Shown: positions 59,907 to 64,000 of the stretch, in pieces | How positions within the stretch are numbered: position 1 is the stretch's first letter | Layout: the number at the start of each line of letters is the position of its first letter | Translations under genes and position numbers: made by a program | Notes under the pieces: generated by a model | Databases searched by the model: none | Told to the model about the DNA's origin: nothing | What the model saw: only the letters and a program-made list of their open reading frames with translations | DNA from: Streptomyces diacarni | Lineage (GTDB): Bacteria; Actinomycetota; Actinomycetes; Streptomycetales; Streptomycetaceae | Direction of reading: 5' to 3' | DNA: 64,000 nucleotides | Assembly: GCF_003323715.1 (NCBI RefSeq) | Contig: NZ_QOIN01000046.1 | Coordinates: forward strand, 372,001-436,000

Positions 59907-60426
59907 CCCTGGTCGGAGTTCCGTCCGGGGCGAACGCGCGGTGGAAGGTGAAGGCGTGCGGCGCGGGGCCGTGGTCGTGGAGGTGTTCCAGCCGGGAAAC
60001 GCCGTCCTGCCAGGTGGGTGTCACGCTGTCGGAGACCCACCAGAACACGTGACCCGGGTGCCCCGTCCTCTCGAACCAGTCCTCACGCCTGTTCAGAGCC
60101 TCACGGTGCAGACCGGTGTAGATGGCGTCGAAGGCGGGGCGCAGGCCGGTCCAGAGTGAGAGGGTCGCGGCCAGCGCTGTGGTTTCCACCGTACGGCCCT
60201 TGCCGTACCAGGCCGGTACGGCGAACTCCCCCCACACACCCCAGTCCAGGCCGAAGTAGGACTCCCGGTCGCCGTCCGCCGCTTCAGCATGAGCGAGGTA
60301 CCCGGGGTGCTGACTGATCTTCCGGTAGATGGCCTCTCCGCTGTCGTGGAACTCGCGGGTGAGAGGTCCGGGGTCAGCGAGAGGTGACTTCAGTACGCCG
60401 AACGTGTACAGTGCAAGATAGGGCAT
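59863..60426 (-). CDS. DUF3291-type protein
   Basis: The 187-residue protein begins MPYLALYTFGVLKSPLADPG at ATG 60426 with GGGAGAG upstream. It is Trp-rich (YFGLDWGVWGEFAVPAWYGKG, LSLWTGLRPAFDAIYTGLH, HVFWWVSDSVTPTWQDGVSR), fitting the DUF3291 family, a ferredoxin-like fold related to antibiotic-monooxygenase-type domains. Function unknown. The gap to the acyl-CoA ligase stop (60427-60704) has no gene. Confidence 0.8.
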   Translation of the reverse strand: MPYLALYTFGVLKSPLADPGPLTREFHDSGEAIYRKISQHPGYLAHAEAADGDRESYFGLDWGVWGEFAVPAWYGKGRTVETTALAATLSLWTGLRPAFDAIYTGLHREALNRREDWFERTGHPGHVFWWVSDSVTPTWQDGVSRLEHLHDHGPAPHAFTFHRAFAPDGTPTRVKDIGPRSDRAAVR

Positions 60427-60704
60427 GGTTCTCTCCCTGGTGGGCGGTGCGAGGGCGAGGAGCCGCGGGGTGTGGCTCACGCACCCCGTCGCGGGTGGCC
60501 CACCCCCGAAGGAACTCCGGCGCGACCGTGGGCGATCGCCGAGGACAGCCGAGAACGCGGGTGAAGGTTGCTGCCTGTGCGGGCCCTGTCGAAGCTGCGT
60601 TTCCCCGCCCAAGTGGCCTTCTACCGGCAGCGCGGAGAACCCTGAAAAATCCATGGCGCCGACCACTGAGAACGCAGCTTACCGCTCGCAGGTCTCACCG
60701 ACGC

Positions 60705-62282
60705 TCAGCGACGCGCCCGCCGCAGGGCTCCCTTGGCGAGCTTTCCCGTGGGGGTACGCGGCAGACGGTCGGTGAACTCCAGCGAGCGGGGCACCTTGTA
60801 TCCGGCGAGGTGCTCCCGCAGATACGCCAGCAACTCGTCTTCGAGCCCCGGCTCGATCGAACCTCCCGGGCCCTCCGGACGCGCGGGAGCCGACGGCTCG
60901 GCCTCGACGACGGCGTGCACCGACTCGCCCATCTCCGCATCCGGCACGCCGATCACGGCCACGTCGGCGACCTTCGGATGCAGAGCGAGGCAGTCCTCGA
61001 TCTCCTGCGGATAGATGTTCACGCCACCCGAGATGATCGTGAACGCCGCACGGTCCGTGAGGAAGAGATACCCGTCCTCGTCGACATGGCCGATGTCCCC
61101 CGTCGTCGTCCACGCCGGATGCAGCGGATGCCGGGCCTCGGCGGTGCGGTCCGGATCGTTGTGGTAGGTGAACGGCAGTTCCTCGCGGGCGAAGTAGACG
61201 GTCCCCGTCGTCCCCGCCGCCACCTCCGTACCGTCGTCCGCGCAGACCCTCACCTCGCCCAGCGGCCCCGACCTGCCGACCGAACCCGGCTTGCGCAGCC
61301 ACTCCCGGGGGGTGATGACGGTCAGTCCGTTGCCCTCCGTCGCGGCGTAGTACTCGTACAGGACCGGGCCCCACCACTCCATCATGCGGCGCTTCACCTC
61401 GGCGGGGCACGGAGCGGCGGCATGGATCGCCACCCGCAGTGAGGACACGTCGTAGCGCGCCCGCTCCGCCTCGGGCAGCTTCAGCATGCGGACGAACATC
61501 GTCGGCACCCACTGGCTGTGAGTGACGCGGTACCGCTCGATCGCCTCCAGGGCCCCGGCGGCGTCGAACGCGTCCATCAGTACCACCGTCCCGCCCGCCG
61601 CGGTGACGACCGCGCAGAAACGCAGCGGCGCCGCGTGGTAGAGCGGAGCGGGGGAGAGGTAGACGGTGTCGGTGTCGAAGCCGTACAGCTCGGAGAAGAG
61701 CACGGCCAGCGGATGGGGCGAGTCGGTGAGGTCGTCACCTGACAGCGGCGGCCGGATCCCCTTGGGGCGGCCCGTGGTTCCCGACGAGTAGAGCATGTCG
61801 GCACCCCGCGGCTGGCGCGCGGGCGGCTGAGGTGACGCCGCCGCCAGCACCCGCTCGTAGTCGTCGTAGGCGGCCGCCTCGCCCGGCAGACCCTCCAGGG
61901 GCCCGTACGCCAGCCGCTCCCGCACCTGCGGCGTGCGCGACACCAGCGCGGCCGCCAGTTCGGGCAGTGCCGCCGAGACGACCAGCACCCGCGCTCCGCA
62001 GTCCCGCACGATGTAGGCGGCCTCGTCGGCCGTCAGATGGCTGTTGACGGCGGTGACGTAGAGACCGGAGCGCAGCGCCGCCCAGTAGACCTCCAGGCAG
62101 CGCGGGTCGTTGTCGGACACCAGCGCGAGATGATCGCCGGGTACCAGGCCTGCCGCGCGTACGTGGTTCGCGAGCCGGAGGGAGCGCTCCTCCAACTCCC
62201 GGTAGGTGACCATCCGCCCCGTGCGGGCGACGACGACGGCGGGCTTGTCGCCTCGAGCGGACGCGTGGACTCCCGGGTACAT
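60705..62282 (-). CDS. Fatty-acyl/aryl-CoA ligase (ANL superfamily)
   Basis: The 525-residue enzyme activates a carboxylic acid as its AMP ester and transfers it to CoA. Motifs: MLYSSGTTGRPKGI (P-loop, ~163-176), YEYYAATEGNGLTVI, TTGDIGHVDEDGYLFLTDRA (hinge Asp), ISGGVNIYPQEIED and PRTPTGKLAKGALRR with the C-terminal catalytic Lys. The lack of an N-terminal hydrophobic anchor suggests a cytosolic enzyme. ATG at 62282. It resembles FadD/steroid-side-chain ligases of actinomycetes; no beta-oxidation genes adjoin. Confidence 0.92.
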   Translation of the reverse strand: MYPGVHASARGDKPAVVVARTGRMVTYRELEERSLRLANHVRAAGLVPGDHLALVSDNDPRCLEVYWAALRSGLYVTAVNSHLTADEAAYIVRDCGARVLVVSAALPELAAALVSRTPQVRERLAYGPLEGLPGEAAAYDDYERVLAAASPQPPARQPRGADMLYSSGTTGRPKGIRPPLSGDDLTDSPHPLAVLFSELYGFDTDTVYLSPAPLYHAAPLRFCAVVTAAGGTVVLMDAFDAAGALEAIERYRVTHSQWVPTMFVRMLKLPEAERARYDVSSLRVAIHAAAPCPAEVKRRMMEWWGPVLYEYYAATEGNGLTVITPREWLRKPGSVGRSGPLGEVRVCADDGTEVAAGTTGTVYFAREELPFTYHNDPDRTAEARHPLHPAWTTTGDIGHVDEDGYLFLTDRAAFTIISGGVNIYPQEIEDCLALHPKVADVAVIGVPDAEMGESVHAVVEAEPSAPARPEGPGGSIEPGLEDELLAYLREHLAGYKVPRSLEFTDRLPRTPTGKLAKGALRRARR

Positions 62283-62627
62283 GGGCGGTGTCCCTCCAAC
62301 GGTCCTGACAGGGCATCAACCCAGTGTCGCGCCGTGCCGCTCCCGGGTCACCACCGCCGACATTCCGCCGGCACCCCGCGGGCACCCCGTCGGCACCCCT
62401 GCTCGGGCCCGCCCCCGTGCTGCCCGTGCTGCCCGTGCTGCCCGCGCCGATGATCGGGCCCTGCCCCTGTTCGTAGCCGCGCTGCGCGTACTCGCGACCG
62501 CGCTGCCCCTACTCGCGGTCGCATCGCCCGTGCCCGCAGGTGCACTCCGTCCGAGCCCCGGGCCGCTCGCCCCCACCCCGCCACGGGGACGAGCAGCCCG
62601 TCCCACCTCGGGCGAGCAGCTCCCACC
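62283..62627. other. 345-base gap with GTGCTGCCC repeats, no gene
   Basis: The gap contains GTGCTGCCC repeated about three times in tandem (about 62415-62445) and further GC-rich, repeat-like sequence. Open frames on both strands are Arg/Ala/Pro composition only. It holds the presumed promoter of the acyl-CoA ligase near 62283-62330. Confidence 0.55.
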
Positions 62628-63497
62628 TCAGCAGCGCTCGGACACGTGGCCCTCGCGGCCCTCGGGCAGCACATCCAGATCGCGGCGGACGACCGATATC
62701 TGATCGCCCCACTGGCGGCACGCCGCCGCCAGCCCCTTGGCGCCGTACTCGACATCCAGCACCCGGTCGTCGTACGCCGCCGCGTACTGCTCGCACTCGT
62801 CGTACTGCCCGCACTCCTCCGTCACCGCGAAGTCGAAGCCCATGCGGGCGCGCCGGGGCAGCAGCTCCGCCGCGTTCTTCTGGCCCGCCGCCAGCCCGGC
62901 CCGGTGTGCGCGCCGGGTCAGCAGCGCGGCGAACGCGGCGTTGTCGGCGTGGCCGAGCCGGCCGCCGGAGCGCTCGTAGGAGTCGAGGTTGTCCAGCTCG
63001 ACCGCTTGGAAGTCCTTGTCGGCACAGCCGTCGATCCACCGGCCGACGAGGCGCGCCAGCGCCTCGCGCCGCTCGGCCGTCGTAAGGTCGAACAGCGCCT
63101 CGTCCCACTCGCGGTCCAGCACCGGCTCGCCGTCCTCGCCGCGCAGGAGAAGGCGGGGATGGTGCCGCTGCCACCAGTCGAGCGCGTCGGGCTGCGCCTG
63201 GAAGGCGTTGACGTAACAGATGTTGTACTTCCCCGGCTGCGCGCTGTCGCCCCGGTCCCGGGAGACGACGCGCACGCCGGAAGGCGAGGGGTAGCCGCCG
63301 CCGATCTGGTAGTCGAACCCGGCACGGGCCGGCGGCCGTTGCATCCCCTTGGCCGCCTCCCGCGTGCCCTCGTCGGGGGAGGCCGCGCCCCGCGCGCCGG
63401 AGCAGCCGGCGAGGGCCACGGCCGTGAGGACGGCGGCGAGCGCGACCGCCACCGCCCGCTGGCTCCGCCGGGCGGTGAGAGGGAGTGTGGTGCGCAT
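62628..63497 (-). CDS. GH114-type endo-alpha-1,4-polygalactosaminidase lipoprotein
   Basis: The 289-residue protein starts at ATG 63497. Residues 1-32 are a lipoprotein signal with lipobox LAGC, so the mature enzyme is anchored at the outer face of the membrane. The rest is a GH114 TIM-barrel: ICYVNAFQAQPDALDWWQRH, LFDLTTAERREALARLVGRW, FQAVELDNLDSY with acidic catalytic residues, AGLAAGQKNAAELLP and FAVTEECGQYDEC. GH114 enzymes cut galactosaminogalactan-type polymers. It is four bases downstream of the DeoR regulator gene and probably controlled by it. Confidence 0.85.
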   Translation of the reverse strand: MRTTLPLTARRSQRAVAVALAAVLTAVALAGCSGARGAASPDEGTREAAKGMQRPPARAGFDYQIGGGYPSPSGVRVVSRDRGDSAQPGKYNICYVNAFQAQPDALDWWQRHHPRLLLRGEDGEPVLDREWDEALFDLTTAERREALARLVGRWIDGCADKDFQAVELDNLDSYERSGGRLGHADNAAFAALLTRRAHRAGLAAGQKNAAELLPRRARMGFDFAVTEECGQYDECEQYAAAYDDRVLDVEYGAKGLAAACRQWGDQISVVRRDLDVLPEGREGHVSERC

Positions 63498-63501
63498 GCG
63501 G

Positions 63502-64000
63502 CTACCTGCCCCCGTCCTCGTCGGGGTCGGGCTCGGCCAGCACCGTCGGCAGGCCCTGCTCCTCGAACTTCCGGCGCATCGGCTCGGGCAGGCCGCTGTC
63601 GGTGAGGAACGTGTCGAAGAGCTCCGGCCCGCCGATCCGGGCGAAGCACCGGACACCGGCCTTGGAGGAGTCCGTCACCACGACGGCCCGCTCGGCATGC
63701 CGGGCCATCAGCCCGTTGATCCGGCCCTCCGCCTCGTCGTGCACGGTGGCGCCCGTCCTGGGATCCATGCCGTTGGCCCCGATGAAGGCGATGTCCACGG
63801 TGATCTCACCGAGCATCAACTCGCTGTAGGGGCCGGTCAGCTCGAACGTACGGGAGTGCGCCACCCCGCCCGTCAGCACCGTTTTGACCTGGGGCCTGAC
63901 CGCCAGCTCGTAGGCGATGTTCAGCGCGTTCGTCACGATCGTCAGGTGCGGCTGCGGGCTCGGCTCGGCCAGGTCGGCGCGCGTCACCAGGGCGCGGGCG
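63502..64000 (-). CDS. DeoR-family regulator, N-terminal part outside window
   Basis: The frame is open to the right edge, so the HTH is not seen. The visible C-terminal DeoR sugar-phosphate-sensor domain reads HLTIVTNALNIAYELAVRPQ, VKTVLTGGVAHSRTFELTGP, DIAFIGANGMDPRTGATVHD, AVVVTDSSKAGVRCFARIGG. The DSSKxG and TGG motifs that bind phosphorylated sugars are intact. It lies four bases upstream of the GH114 gene in the same direction, implying control of amino-sugar polymer use. Confidence 0.88.
   Translation of the reverse strand, partial: ARALVTRADLAEPSPQPHLTIVTNALNIAYELAVRPQVKTVLTGGVAHSRTFELTGPYSELMLGEITVDIAFIGANGMDPRTGATVHDEAEGRINGLMARHAERAVVVTDSSKAGVRCFARIGGPELFDTFLTDSGLPEPMRRKFEEQGLPTVLAEPDPDEDGGR

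Noticed and set aside
62415..62445. CRISPR-like repeats
   Set aside because: The GTGCTGCCC units are contiguous with no spacers.

Overview
The window is 64 kb of very GC-rich DNA with strong G/C preference in third codon positions, GTG/ATG starts, four-base stop/start overlaps and purine-rich ribosome binding sites. Its families (WhiJ-like/DUF397 pairs, MltR-type XRE regulators, F420-dependent LLM oxidoreductases, a two-domain small laccase) point to a Streptomyces chromosome. I see no rRNA, tRNA, CRISPR array, transposase or integrase, so this looks like chromosomal arm or core-edge DNA with local decay rather than a mobile island.

Layout. 1-4228: a proline-rich membrane protein running off the left edge, a GntP-family permease carrying a repetitive insert, and a secreted GH16 beta-glucanase behind an elaborate promoter region. 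4229-9466: a translationally coupled methylmalonyl-CoA mutase operon (mutA-mutB-meaB, all leftward). 9683-16659: endonuclease V, a secreted orphan, a tandem-MerR regulator coupled to an AbiEii-type nucleotidyltransferase, a MarR regulator, and a WhiJ-type set (HATPase, XRE-DUF5753, DUF397). 16801-18530: paaI-paaK. 18612-29719: mixed oxidoreductases (zinc ADH, two SDRs, an F420-type LLM enzyme), RidA, a DUF1266 protein, an XRE regulator, a DsbA-fold protein, a holin-like membrane protein and a TerD protein. 29824-35493: a secreted oxidative module (cupredoxin-OmpL47-DUF1080 protein, ThuA-sugar dehydrogenase fusion, small laccase). 35556-36030: a scar made of two broken genes. 36078-40684: MarR-MFS pair, cold-shock gene with a structured leader, lactate permease, YchJ.

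The most notable block is 41331-49963: an EPSP-synthase-like/acyl-CoA ligase fusion, an acyl-CoA dehydrogenase, a FabL/ChcA-type SDR, a 2,4-dienoyl-CoA-reductase-type flavoprotein and a FabF-type ketosynthase. The first four match, in kind and in the JK fusion, the shikimate-to-cyclohexanecarbonyl-CoA (CHC-CoA) cassettes known from ansatrienin and phoslactomycin clusters, but here there is no modular PKS next to them and a ketosynthase follows instead. A long hairpin lies exactly in the linker of the fused first gene.

50025-64000: a saccharopine-dehydrogenase-like oxidoreductase, Fpg/Nei glycosylase, OsmC protein, a second LLM enzyme, a GH25 lysozyme without signal peptide, a CaiB/BaiF CoA-transferase, a 0.6 kb GC-repeat gap, an aldo/keto reductase and its divergent XRE regulator around a 29-base palindrome, a DUF3291 protein, a fatty-acyl-CoA ligase, a GH114 lipoprotein and the 3' part of a DeoR regulator.

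Many intergenic regions hold clear operator-like palindromes and terminators. One 13-base palindrome (TTCTGTCACAGAA) occurs twice, 33 kb apart. All assignments come from reading the sequence and recalling family motifs; no database search was run.
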